Shown piece by piece: positions 1 through 11,429 of a stretch of DNA of 64,000 nt. The DNA lies in the NCBI GenBank assembly GCA_030407315.1, contig JALQPE010001900.1:1-64000 (forward strand). Direction: 5' to 3'. The DNA comes from Asparagopsis taxiformis. Taxonomy: Eukaryota; Rhodophyta; Florideophyceae; Bonnemaisoniales; Bonnemaisoniaceae. The notes beneath the pieces were generated by a model. That model searched no databases and was not told where the DNA came from. It worked only from the letters and a program-made list of their open reading frames with translations. The position numbers and the translations under genes were made by a program. Numbering within the stretch: position 1 is the stretch's first letter; each line of letters begins with the position of its first letter.

Positions 1-6
1 GCATAC

Positions 7-3000
7 CGTCTGTGTTCTCGGAAATGGACGCGGACGTCCACAACCTCTAGTACACCTAGTATTACTAGGCGGACGTCCATGTTCTCCAGTATTTTGGATG
101 TCCGCCTAGAACCGGACGTCCATGTGGTCTAGTACGTCTAGTATTACTAGGCGACATTCATTGTTTCTAGTACCACGGATGTCCCCCTCGGGATGGACTT
201 CCGCCATGTCTATGTCCACCTAGGACGGGCGCCGGTTCAGAAATTCAAAAATTTCGAGCCCAGAAATTTCTGCCGCCGTGCTCGACATGGATGTCCGCAT
301 CCATCACGGCGACCACTCTATTTTTCCTTGTCGGTCGACTCCAATTTCGTCTTTAATTTTTTCATCCTCTCGCTCACACCCCCTTCCAGTTGGTGCTCAC
401 CTCCTCCGTACTGTACCTCAAACACCCCAATACCACTCTAGCACGCATTTTTAGCTACCTATCCCCGTTTCCACGGTGCACACCTCCATTCCATACCTAC
501 TTTTCTGCTCTACCGTACAGATTTCGTATAACCAGTCCTCATACTACCTCAGAATAGGGCAAAAACACCCCCTATCTCCTCGACCATGCTCTCCCCCATC
601 ACCTTTGCAACGTATTGTTCTTCAATACCCTCTCTCCTCTACCTTCAACCCCTCTCCTTCGCCCTCTCCACAAACTTCCCCTGCAGCTTACTCTTCCAAA
701 ACTCTCAGTCCCCATCCCGTACCCGACCTGCTCCACCCCTCCCTCCCTCAGCTGCTCCATGCCCCCACGCCATCCGCATCTTCGATACCGTATACACCAC
801 CACAACTGGTCCACGCTCCCGCTCCCCCGCCGTCTCCCCAGAAACCTCCCCGCTCTGAAACACATATCAACCCCCCACTTCGCACCCTTCCTCCCACTCC
901 CCTCCCTCCCCAAATACAATAACCCCCTTCTTCTCCATCACATCCCCACTCACCACAGCCAGAACAGACGGCACCCCCTTCCCGCCACTTTCTCCTCACT
1001 TTCCTAAAACTCCCTCCTCTCGGCGCCTTCAACCGCACCCTCCTACGGTCCCACCTAAACACCTCCTCCGCCCTCACTACCCCAACACCCCGCAGCGTCT
1101 CCCCAGTCCCCATAATATGCTCGTCGGCACTCCTCTCCGAATCACACTCCAATCTAAACCCGCACTCCGTACATTTTCACCTCCCCCTGTACCATCCCAA
1201 GATTCCATCCCCCCACAGAACACATCCTCATACCACAGAAGAATTTTCTTCCTCTCATACCTCATCCTTAAAACCTCCATCAGCTCCATGTAAATTTCGA
1301 TGTAAATATTTTCTCCACTATGCAATCTCAAACATGTATGAGCCTATGCCTTTCCGCTTTGTCAACCCTGAATATTGGTACTCATGTATTCATAAAATAG
1401 GGCCACCCACATCCCTATCCCGTTCTGCAAGCTTTACAAACCACCAGACGCATACTCCACAACTATACAACAAACACTACTCGCTATTTCAGACGACGCG
1501 GTACACAAGTAGCGTAGTCTCTACCTTCCGTGACGCCTTCCCTGATGCGTACAAGTGCGAAACACGTCTAGACGTATATCAGAAATGAGTGCGAGAGTTT
1601 TCTGCACAGAAGATGCTGAGCCACCAAATTGATTTTTTGGAAATTTTAGAATTTCGGGGCTGGCCAGCAATGCAATCGAGCTGGACATCCACCGGACGTC
1701 CATTTCAGGTTGATCGTGAGAGAGTAGGACGGAACCATGATGAAACAAGGACCAAGACGTGTCCCTGACGTGTTGAGCCTGAAATCGACCCTTCGTAAGA
1801 CGCGATTTTGGCTTACAGTTGGTGCTTACAGAAGCCAGTGATGACCCCGGTCGGGGCCGCGGCCGGTTCCTGGGGCCGTTGTGGCCAAATTAGACACCCT
1901 GATTTGAATTAAAATTTGGGCTATTCTCAAAAACATGCACATGTGAACATGTTTTTGAGATGGGGGTCTGCCGTACGGCACAATCGACCCGCCCAAATCG
2001 ATGATTTTTCACAATTTTTTTCTGCCCGAAATTTTAGAATTTCTGGGCTGACCAGCAATGCAATTGAGCCGGACATCCACCAGACGTCCATTCTGGGTTG
2101 TTCGTGTGGTGCTCACATCTACGCATTACAGCAACTACGCAGGCGGGCCCACTGCTCATACGAAGTGCACGTAGCATGTGCAGCATGATGGATGAGTAGT
2201 GTTTGTCGTGAGAAAGTGGGGTGGGAGCATGTCGAAACAAGGACCAAAACTTCGCCCTGGCGTATTGAGGCTGAGCCTGGAATCGATCCTTCGTGAGATG
2301 TGGCTTTGCTTACAGTTGGTGCTTACAGAAGCCAGCGGTGGCCCCGCTCGGGGCGTCGGATGGCTTCTTCTGGGGCCGTTGTGGCCAGATTAGACACCTT
2401 GATTTGAATTGAATTTTGAGCCATTCTCAAAAACATGCACATGTGAACATGTTTTTGAGATGGGGGTGTGCCGTACGGCACTTTCGACCGCCCAAATCGA
2501 TATAATTTTGCAATTTTTTTCCTGACTGAAATTTTAGAATTTCTGGGCTGGCCAGCAATGCAATTGAGCTGGACATTCACCGGACGTCCATTTCAGGTTG
2601 GTCGAGTATTGCACATGGATACAGTTTTGCAGCTATTTCTCAGCCCAAAATTTTAGAATTTCAGGGCTGACCAGCAATGTAACCGAGCCGGACTTCCACT
2701 GGACGTCCATTTCAAGTTAGGCGAGTGCTGCACATTTGCTCGCATCGCAGCAACTAAGCAAGTGTTGAGAGCACCGAGATGCCATGCAGACGAGAGGGAA
2801 CCGGCTGCAAACGGCTTCCCTGGTCGGCAGCTGGATGTCTGGATGTGAATGGCAGCAAGCATGGAAATCTTGCTACCGCACGGCGCATACACACTGCAGC
2901 AGCACATCACTGACGCATGCGAAAGTTGGGTGCTGCAGTGCGTGGTTGTTTGTGAGTTTGTGTGTTTGTGTGTGTATGACGAACCTTGTGGTATCCCTAG

Positions 3001-3608
3001 GCGTGCACTGGTACAAAACGTTTGGACTGCCCCATCGGTCGTACTTTGACGCATTTACATGCATCGGAGAACGACCAAGGAGGTAGAGCAGCAATCGCTG
3101 TTGGCTGAGCGTCCAAACTGGAGGGCTTGGGGCAATGGTTCTATAGCAGTCATTTATAGGACGCCCACCGTTGATGACTGAGATCCACGGTGGGTTTAGT
3201 ATTCATGGTGTTGTCCTGCATTGGCGGACGTCGAAGACGAGTACTTCCAGTGAGCGTCCAAGGTGAACAGCTCAGCAGAGGATTATGATGTGTATGTGAA
3301 GGCATAGGTGAGGCCAGCAGGAACGTTTCTGCAAGATGGGCGTGAGTGGGTAAGTGAGCGGGGAGGGGCCGCTCGGGGCGCTTGGTAGCTTCTGGGGCCG
3401 TTGTGGCCATATTAGAATCGAGCCTATGTCCGGTGGACGTCCTGAATTGCTTTATTTTTTGGGCTATTCTCAAAAACATGCACATGTGAACATGTTTTTG
3501 AGATGGGGGTGTGCCGTACGGCACTTTCGACCGCCCAAATCGATGTATTTTTGCAATTTTTTTCTGACTGAAATTTTAGAATTCCTGGGCTCGCCAGCAA
3601 TGCAATTG
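7..3608 (+). repeat. Left inverted arm of the foldback element
   Basis: This arm is the inverted counterpart of 25072-28254. The outer 200 bp contain exact GGACGTCC palindromes (three) and GGATGTCC variants between CTAG-rich blocks. Positions 360-1260 are strongly pyrimidine-rich. Positions 1600-3608 contain several diverged copies of a module with a TTGCATTGCTGG core, a TGCCGTACGGCA palindrome, and a hairpin with arms CTCAAAAACATG / CATGTTTTTGAG. Short ORFs in the arm (for example a P/S-rich one at 193-1007) look like a by-product of the base skew and I do not call them genes. Confidence 0.7.
1600..3608. repeat. Diverged subrepeats with palindrome and hairpin motifs
   Basis: A module recurs near 1660, 2050, 2550, 2670 and 3590: the core TTGCATTGCTGG beside GGACGTCC, then a poly-T block, then the perfect palindrome GTGCCGTACGGCAC (or a shorter version), then a 12-bp-arm hairpin at about 1924, 2427 and 3468. 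The inverted copies lie at about 9120-10700 and in each later 5.3-kb unit. No coding signal was seen. Confidence 0.6.
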
Positions 3609-3637
3609 CACAATTGTTGAAATGCGATACATTTAAT

Positions 3638-6600
3638 TTAGCTGCAATTCGATGGCATTCTCGCATTCCCCACAATGCTCTGTCCCGTTGAAACCAAGAG
3701 TACCAATTGCACTCCGTCTCCTACAAGCATCCAAAGTCTCATTGATGCATGTGAGAAAAACACCTTAGTCGGACTCTTCTGCATAGTCACAATCACCTCC
3801 GTCCGCCCCTCGTTATCCCCGCCACACAAGTTCACCATCATGGTGTCATAAAACCTACTTGGAGAGGGACATGATGTCCCTCTCCAAGTAGGTTTTATGA
3901 CCGTCACACTGGAGACACAGTTTCGTCTTGTTCCAGTTCTTCACTACTTTTTTAGGCGCATATGCAGCGTTGTATACCTTTTCCACTGAGCGTGGTGTCA
4001 ACGCCTCTTCAGCTGTCGTGACCCGCCAGGGGCTCGATAGCATCTCCATTTTCTGACGGTTCTGCGTGCGCATCTTAAATGCAAGAATCCCACACGCATT
4101 CATGCATAGAATCTCATCTCCATAGTCGAAGTTGGGATCTAGAGGGCGAGAGACCATCTGCGATTCGCGTTTCGGTCCCTGCAGCTCGTGAACGAGACTG
4201 CAGGTTGACGATGTAGACGATGGCGTCCCAATCTCCACCTAATGTGGCGAATTTTTGGTCTTCAGATACAGCAATTTCGCTTATCTCCTTGTCCATCGGG
4301 TCTGGCACTCTCATGGGGGCGACGACGTCATCTTTCCCGGCGATCACATCGCTGACACGCCGCACTTCGATACGCTGTGTGCTTGGATAGACTACCAAGG
4401 AACGCTCGTCCGCTGATAGCGCAAACGCATTCGCACCTGTGATTAGTGCGTTTGCAGGTACGCGTTGCTCGTTGCAAGTAGGTTGTTTGTTGATGTCCAC
4501 CTAGCATACAAAAATGCCTCCCGTCTCCCGTGCAAGTGTGATGAGCTCGGACCGTGTTGGTGACAGTAGAAGGCACTTTATATTTGACATGCGCCCATCT
4601 TCAACTGAATGTATTTTGTGCAGTTACTGTCCGTCGCACTGGATATTCCACGCACAGACTTTATCACTGCTACCTGAATACAGCCCTCATCCCGTGCTGT
4701 CGAATGCGACGTAAACCACCTAATCTCAGTGACCCACGACTGGCCAGTCTTCCTCGCAGTGTTTATCGACACTCCATATGCGCACACTATTATCCATGCA
4801 TTCAAATTCGACCACTCGTTCAATGATGCTTCAACCGGCACAAATAATACTTGCGTCGTGATTCATATCACTGACCTTTTCCATTGTTTCAATGTTCAAT
4901 ACATGCACTTGGTGGCTGGATAAAGATCTAGTTATTTTGCCAATGGATTCTGCAGATAGAAAGGCCACGATCCATCAATTGTCTTGCACGGGTTTCACTT
5001 CTTGTCCCAATGGTGTGCTTACCACACTCAGTTTTCCACGGTTTGTGCCAACAGCAATGCGATCATCAGATAAAACTTGCAAGCATGAAACACGTTCCTT
5101 GTTCTCTAAACCCGCTATCTGAATTGTTTGCACGCTTTCATTGCCCTTCCCACTGCATGATTACAAACGCTCCGAATCAGCGCGGTAACAAATCTGGAAT
5201 ATGTCATCTTCATATCTCTGAAGATCTATGGCACCCAATCTATCCTGCACACCAATTATCTGTAGTTTACTACCACCGCCCCCAACCGCCAACTCTTCTC
5301 TTCCAGCCACTGCATCAGCGCATATCGGCGAAAAAGATGTCGATTGTATACGTTTCAACTCGCTGTTCGCACATAGCACCATTCCTGGTGCTGCGCGTGC
5401 TCACGGTAGATTCGGGTATTCTTCAATGCCCTACATGAGCCGCTTGATGACTTGTGAATCAGACTGAATCGACGCGAGCCTCCCGTATAGCCGAAAGGTA
5501 CGTTCGAATCGACTCGTTTCGCAGGCCTTCGTACACACCTGCATAGTTTCCGCAACATTATCGATTTTGTCGGCGAAATTTTTCAAGATACCATCGCTTT
5601 GTTTGGCAACATAATCCGCTCGCGTTTTGAGGTTGGAAAGAACCAATTTGAAACACACTCAACTTGGATCACTGTTTATCTCCTGAATCCAGCGATACTA
5701 TGTCACCAGCCGTGATTCCTCATCCTTCCTTCCTATATACGCAAGATGTCAAACGACGTTTTCCTCCACGTACTATCCAGCGATTTTATCGTCCCCTTCT
5801 GCTTGTTGAGTATCGTTAACATATACTTTTCCGTACTCATTTCCATAGTTTCTCAAAAGCCTATCATGCCATTAGATAATTTGCATCTCTGTTCTTGTCA
5901 TTCCAACGCTTACATGATGTCTCAAATTATGAACGCGCCATCCGTACTATTTTCCATGTGTACTGCTGTCCTCTTTTATCGACCGATACCAAACAATTGT
6001 CCTCCAGCATGCCGGTAATTGCCATCCTCTCCTCCTAACATACGCCCCACGTTCTCTGTAGAGTATTAACAGGAACTGGCGTTCGTTTCCTCAAGACGCA
6101 GAGAGAGCAGAACGCATCGAGCAGACTGATATTGGTGCTATTCCACTTATCGGTCAAGCCCATCGAGTGCAATTGCAGTGACGTATACAGTCCTGCATAA
6201 GGCTGGCATTCTTCCCGTAATCGCTGCACATTGTCCATTGTCCTGCAACTCTTCGGCATAAGACCGCCACGCGCTAATTATTCGCCTCTTCTTCCTGCTC
6301 ATTGGACATTTGAGCGCCTTTCACACAATAGCAAGTGCAAGCAGCAATCCAGCATAGAAGCTGAAAATATGGTCAGAAGCAGGTCGATCCTGGGCACACA
6401 ACGACGTTCTGGCATCCGCATCCTCACCCGCGTACCAGGAAAACATTCACGGCGACATCTTCCTGCAATGGTAGTAGCATGACATACACAGGCGTGCCCT
6501 CACTGGCGAGTATTTCGCAATGAGTCGAAAACAGCACATTAATATTGGGGGTCTGCAGTGCGTGAATCTCGGAAACAAACACGCGGAATATTCGCAGCAT

Positions 6601-7011
6601 CACACCATCAGCAGCTCGTAAGTCATCAAACACAATTTGAATCTTGGCCAGGGCGAGCGTAACTACTAGATTGGCGATAGCGCTCGGGTCCTAAAGCTTG
6701 TCTGTGAGTTTATCACGAAGCAAATCACCGAAATGCTGCGAGCAGAGACGCGACGCAAACAGCGGTATCTATCTGCAAATGTGCGTGGGATCGGTGGGTA
6801 TGGCAGCAAGGAAGGCCTACATTGCATCTGAAAACCAGGCGCGGATCTGCGGGAGTGACGGTGATGAGTACTGGATGGTCGTCTTGCCGGCGCCGATGGG
6901 CCCAGCGAGGGATACCACTGTGCCGCGTGGGTTGCGTGAGAGCGGATAAAGCTCTGCGAGATGGTCAGGTCTGTTTGAGGTGGACGCGTGTATCGTTTGG
7001 GTATGATCGTT
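3638..7011 (-). pseudogene. Decayed NB-ARC ATPase gene with WD40-like C-terminus
   Basis: Read on the minus strand from about 7011, the sequence gives a P-loop (G-P-I-G-A-G-K-T-T near 6890), an I-R-A-W-F block, a Walker B (I-Q-I-V-F-D-D near 6632), a sensor-like V-L-F-S-T-H, a GLPL-like A-G-L-L-L-A-L-A-I-V, and an ARC2-type L-C-V-L-R-K-R-T-P-V-P block near 6100. Downstream (about 5400-3640) come stretches of WD40 style such as F-A-L-S-A-D-E-R-S-L-V-V and I-A-V-S-E-D-Q-K-F-A-T-L-G-G-D. The architecture resembles signal-transduction ATPases of the STAND class (NB-ARC plus repeats), which act as cytosolic switches. It is broken: in-frame TAG codons at 6817-6819, 6769-6771 and 6691-6693, a TGA at 6321-6323, frame changes near 6440 and 6270, and a 55-bp palindrome at 3846-3900. 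Introns could explain some frame changes but not the four stops. Confidence 0.7.
3846..3900. repeat. Perfect 55-bp palindrome
   Basis: Two 27-base arms (left arm starts TCATAAAACCTACTTGG) flank a single G at 3873. It lies in the WD40-like part of the decayed NB-ARC gene, where one arm duplicates the coding sequence in inverted orientation. This suggests a fold-back copying event. Confidence 0.9.
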
Positions 7012-7481
7012 AGCGCGGTTCTAACACGTGTCAGTTCGGTCTATGGTTGCATTGTTGGACGGTTCTCATCTAAATTTAATTTATATTATCTCCATCATTC
7101 AGATTCGACCACTGCTTTACGCTGGTCGGAAACGGATGTATAGAGACGTACGTCCCTGTAGGAATGGCCCTCATACTGTAGCACAACCATACCAACAATG
7201 CCAGCCATGACCCGAAAACTCCATCCTTGCTATTCTTGCCTTTGTGAACACGCCGCGGTTGCTGTCTGCATCGTTGCCGTAATTACTTCTCTACCTCATT
7301 CAGTTCAGAGGATACACCGCCCTTGCGTGACTCTTCATCGTCAGCCTGGTTTAGATTAATATCTGAATCGTACGTCTCTCACCTCTACTCTTTTCGCGAG
7401 AAAAATGCCTATATATCCTACCTCTTCTCGTGCGGTACGTAACCTCTCAGTAAATGAGCACATTACAATAACTCCTCTATC
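7012..7481. other. Intergenic region between divergent NB-ARC and GRDP-type genes
   Basis: The two gene remnants are divergently arranged and share this spacer of about 470 bp. A TATA-like CTATATAT lies at about 7409, some 70 bp before the ATG at 7482. Nothing else recognisable. Confidence 0.35.
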
Positions 7482-8861
7482 ATGTCTCAACAAATCAGTG
7501 TTGTTTCCCGAATATTTCAAAACCCCTACAACATATCACAGGTCCCGTTCCTCTCTGCAATCCCCGCTCTCCAATCCCTCCTCACTCTCGTCGACCAGTT
7601 GCCCGCTCTCTACACAAACAGAACTATCCTGTCCAACGCTCTCCGTCGCTATGAACATCTCTAGTTACCCCTCATCCTTTCCAACCCTCACGCCACCATC
7701 CTCCCCCCCATTGACATCCATTGGGTCTGGATATGTCACATGCTCAACCCCACCGCCTATGCGATCGACATGAAACGCATTCGCACTGCACAATCTTCTG
7801 CCGGTAACGCAAAAGTTGTCCATGCTCTTCTTGACCACCAAAGTCGGGTGAAAGCAATGAAACGAGCAAAGAAGTTATTGGAAGCTGCATATCCAAATGA
7901 ACAGTTTGACTTGCAGTCTACAATTTCTCAAGCCACTATGTTTGCTACACCTGGCGACCCTGACAACTACCATTTCCCCTCGAAAATCAAATACGACATC
8001 ATTGCTGCAGCATCACGTCAAATGGCCTTCCATTATCAAGTCTGTATCCTGCCCCAGTATTTCCAGAAATCATTTCTGAGAAATGCCGTCAAGCGATATC
8101 TCAAGGGTTTCCTGTATCTCAAGAAGTCCCATCCAAAAACTATCATCACTCCTACAGTAGACAGCGAACTCGTATGGTACTGCCATATGCTGCATCCTTT
8201 GGACTATGCCGAGGAAACTGTTCGAATCACTGGTTCCCTGTTGCCACATGATGATATAACGAATGATCGTTCAGAAGGCTCTGAACTGAACAAAGCGTGG
8301 GATAACACATGCGAATTGTGGAAACTTCAAATCTCCAAAGATGGTCTAGCTTCCCCCGCCGTTATGTTCAGAGGCAATGGTACAGCAGAGGAACGTGCTC
8401 TACGACCAGCAATACAAGCCTCTGCTGCAAAAATTGCATATCAGTACAGTCAAGCTCTGCAGGGCAACACAGCATTTGTAGTAGCGCACAAAATGTCCAG
8501 TTATAGAGCTCCAGGGTCTCACCGTTCAACCAAATTCCAACGGTCACATCTTGCTGATGCCGGTACTTCGGCTGAGCAGTCTTCATCAGTCGAAATTGAA
8601 CGATATTCGGAAATGGTTCCGTGGGGAACGGGCCTACAACTCCCGAAACTTTCATGCAGAACAGTGCATCGTATCGTCAGTTGCCGAGAAGAGCACGGGA
8701 ATGATCGCAGTATAAATAGCGTGATTGAGATACAATCAGAAAGTGACAGTGGCCATCTTCCGCTTTGCTGCGCCCTCCGTATAAACAGGCAATGTCCATT
8801 GTCGTTGGCTATGCTTAACCGCAGATTTGTATCTCAGCACTCATCCAGCTTCTGCGGATAG
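7482..8861 (+). pseudogene. GRDP-type (DUF1399) protein gene with in-frame TAG
   Basis: Two open stretches in the same frame (7482-7661 and 7665-8861) are separated only by a TAG at 7662-7664. The protein shows the GRDP signature twice: W-V-W-I-C-H-M-L-N-P (about 7716-7745) and L-V-W-Y-C-H-M-L-H-P (about 8170-8200), the second followed by G-S-L-L-P-H-D-D-I-T-N-D-R and a W-D-N-T-C-E-L-W block. These belong to the glycine-rich domain-containing protein family (PF07173), whose biochemical function is not well known. The stop falls in Y-E-H-L-stop-L-P-L, where the family as I recall it has Trp, so a TGG to TAG change is the simplest cause. From 8475 on, the frame runs in sequence that is repeated in the 5.3-kb units, so the family-like part ends near 8470 and the real C-terminus is probably lost. 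In units 2-4 the repeated fragment also has a further stop. Confidence 0.65.
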
Positions 8862-9910
8862 AACACAGTATTGATAATCATTCCACACTTCCCATTCATA
8901 CGGAATCGCTCCACAAAAACATCAACTCCTTCGTGGTTTACTTCCTAGCCGTAAATTCTGGTGACAGAATCACCATTTCAATCCTCGCATTCTGCATCAC
9001 ACATATCATCTTACGCAGTGCGTGCTGCCCAGATCGTTATTCGGCCCTATCCAGAAACACTTTCAGGCCTTGTGCAACCAGTAGATCTGAAATGGAAATG
9101 GACGTCCGGTGAATGACCGGCACAATTGCATTGCTGGCGAGCCCAGGAATTCTAAAATTTCAGTCAGAAAAAAATTGCAAAAATACATCGATTTGGGCGG
9201 TCGAAAGTGCCGTACGGCACACCCCCATCTCAAAAACATGTTCACATGTGCATGTTTTTGAGAATAGCCCAAAAAATAAAGCAATTCAGGACGTCCACCG
9301 GACATAGGCTCGATTCTAATATGGCCACAACGGCCCCAGAAGCTACCAAGCGCCCCGAGCGGCCCCTCCTCACTCACCCACTCACGCCCATCTTGCAGAA
9401 ACGTTCCTGCTGGCCTCATCCATGCCTTCACATCCACATCATCATCCTCTGCTGAGCTGTTCAACTTGGACATTTACTGGAAGTACTCGTTGTCTTCGAC
9501 GTCCACCAATGCAGGACAACACCATGAATACTACACCCACCGTGGAGCTCAGTTATCAGTGGTGGGCGTCCTATAAATGAATGCTACAGAACCATTGCCC
9601 CGAGCCCTCCAATTTGGACGCTCAGCCAACAGCGATTAATGCTCTACCTCCTTGGTCGTTCTCCGATGCATGTAAATGCGTCAAAGTACGACCGATGGGG
9701 CAGTCCAAACGTTTTGTACCAGTGCACGCCTAGGGATACCACAATGTTCGTCATACACACACAAACACACAAACAACCACGCACTGCTGCACCCATCTGT
9801 CGCATGCGTCAGTGATGTGCTGCAGTGTGTATGCGCCGTGCGGTAGCAAAATTTCCATGCTTGCAGCCATTGACATCCAGACATCCAGCTGCCTACCAGG
9901 GAACTTCCAT

Positions 9911-9949
9911 AATCGGCTGCAAACGGCTTGAAGCCGTTTGCAGCCGATT
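9911..9949. repeat. 39-bp palindrome within unit 1
   Basis: Two 19-base arms (AATCGGCTGCAAACGGCTT and its complement) around a single G. The left arm of the element at about 2803-2825 has only one arm of it, so the palindrome arose in the right-arm lineage. Further copies lie in units 2, 3 and 4 (about 15228, 20544, 25860). Confidence 0.9.
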
Positions 9950-11429
9950 CCCATTTTCGGAATGGTATCTCGGTGCTCTCATCACTTGCTTAGTTGCTGC
10001 GATGCAAGCAAATGTGCAGCACTCGCCTAGCTTGAAATGGACGTCCAGTGGAAGTCCGGCTCGATTGCATTGCTGGCCAGCGCTGAGATTCTAAAATGTT
10101 CGGCTGAAAAATAGCTGCAAAACTGTATCCATGCGCAATATTCGACCAACCTGAAATGGACGTCCGGTGGATGTCCAGCTCAATTGCATTGCTGGTCAGC
10201 CCAGAAATTCTAAAATTTCAGTCAGAAAAAAAATTGCAAAATTATATCGATTTGAGCGTTCGAAAGTGCCGTACGGCACACCCCCATCTCAAAAACATGT
10301 TCACATGTGCATGTTTTTGAGAATAGCCCAAATTTTAATTCAAATCAAGGTGTCTAATTTGGCCACAACGGCCCCAGGAACCGGCCGCCGCCCCGAGTGG
10401 GGCCATCGCTGGCTTCTGTAAGCACCAACTGTAAGCAAAGCCACGTCTCACGAAGGGTCGATTCCAGGCTCAGGCTCAATACGCCAGGGCCAAGTCATAG
10501 TCCTTGTTTCGGCATGCTCCCACCCTACTCTCTCACGACAAACACTACTCACCCATCATGCTGCACATACTATGTGCACTTCATATGAGCTGTAGACCCG
10601 CCTGCGTGGTTGCTGTAATGCGTGGATGTGAGCAGCACACGAACAACCGAAAATGGACGTCCAGTGGATGTCCGGCTCAATTGCATTGCTGGCCAGCCCA
10701 GAAATTCTAGAATTTCCGAAAAATCAATTTGGTTGCCCATCATCTCCCGTGCAGAAAACTCTCGCACTCATTTCTGATATACTTTTGGACGTGTTTCTCA
10801 CTTTTATGCATCAGGAAAGGTGTTACAGAAAATTGGGACTACGCTACTTGTGAGCCGCGTCGTTTGAGATAGCGAGTAGAGTTTGTTGTATAGTATTTAT
10901 GTTATATTCTAAATGTGCGTTCGAGACCTGGTTTGTAATATTCTCGTGGTTTTGTGGGTACCAGTTTTGTGCTCACTTCTGGCAGCTCAATGGTGGAATG
11001 TACCTGAGCGATCAATCATCACCTACTGCTAGGTCGCACAGTTTGCTGGCAACGTGTGCATGGAATGACGAATGAACGCCGTGGGAGATGGATTTTCAGT
11101 TAGTTCATTTGAAATAATAAAATTTTATTAATTGCGAACTTTATGGAATAAGTTTGTGCCTTACAGTGGATATTACAGGGATCATGTAAGGGAAGCAAAT
11201 GGATTGTCATATATATAATTATACTATTTCGATGTTCTCGATCCGGATCTCATTATTCGGGAGTTCAGAGACCATGGCTCGGGCCATTCTTAATCTCAAT
11301 ACCAGCGATGATATGGAGTATGCACAGCAGGACTTAAGCTGACGTCGAATGCTGTCCAGTCGACGTCGCAGGCTCCACTTCTCCGCCATCACTGACTGAG
11401 GTTCTTTGGCCGTGTTTCGTTTGTTTGGT

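Noticed and set aside
193..1331. Overlapping Pro/Ser-rich frames in the left arm and their mirror in the right arm
   Set aside because: They occur in three frames and on both strands in a pyrimidine-rich tract and have no domain or consistent start.
6691..7664. Reassignment of TAG to an amino acid
   Set aside because: The stops appear to replace different residues (Trp and probably Gln), other stops and frame changes are present in the same gene, and neighbouring intact polyproteins do not use TAG.
9063..9473. 136-codon minus-strand frame repeated in every 5.3-kb unit
   Set aside because: It spans the noncoding subrepeat with palindromes, overlaps other frames, and its repetition comes only from the tandem array.
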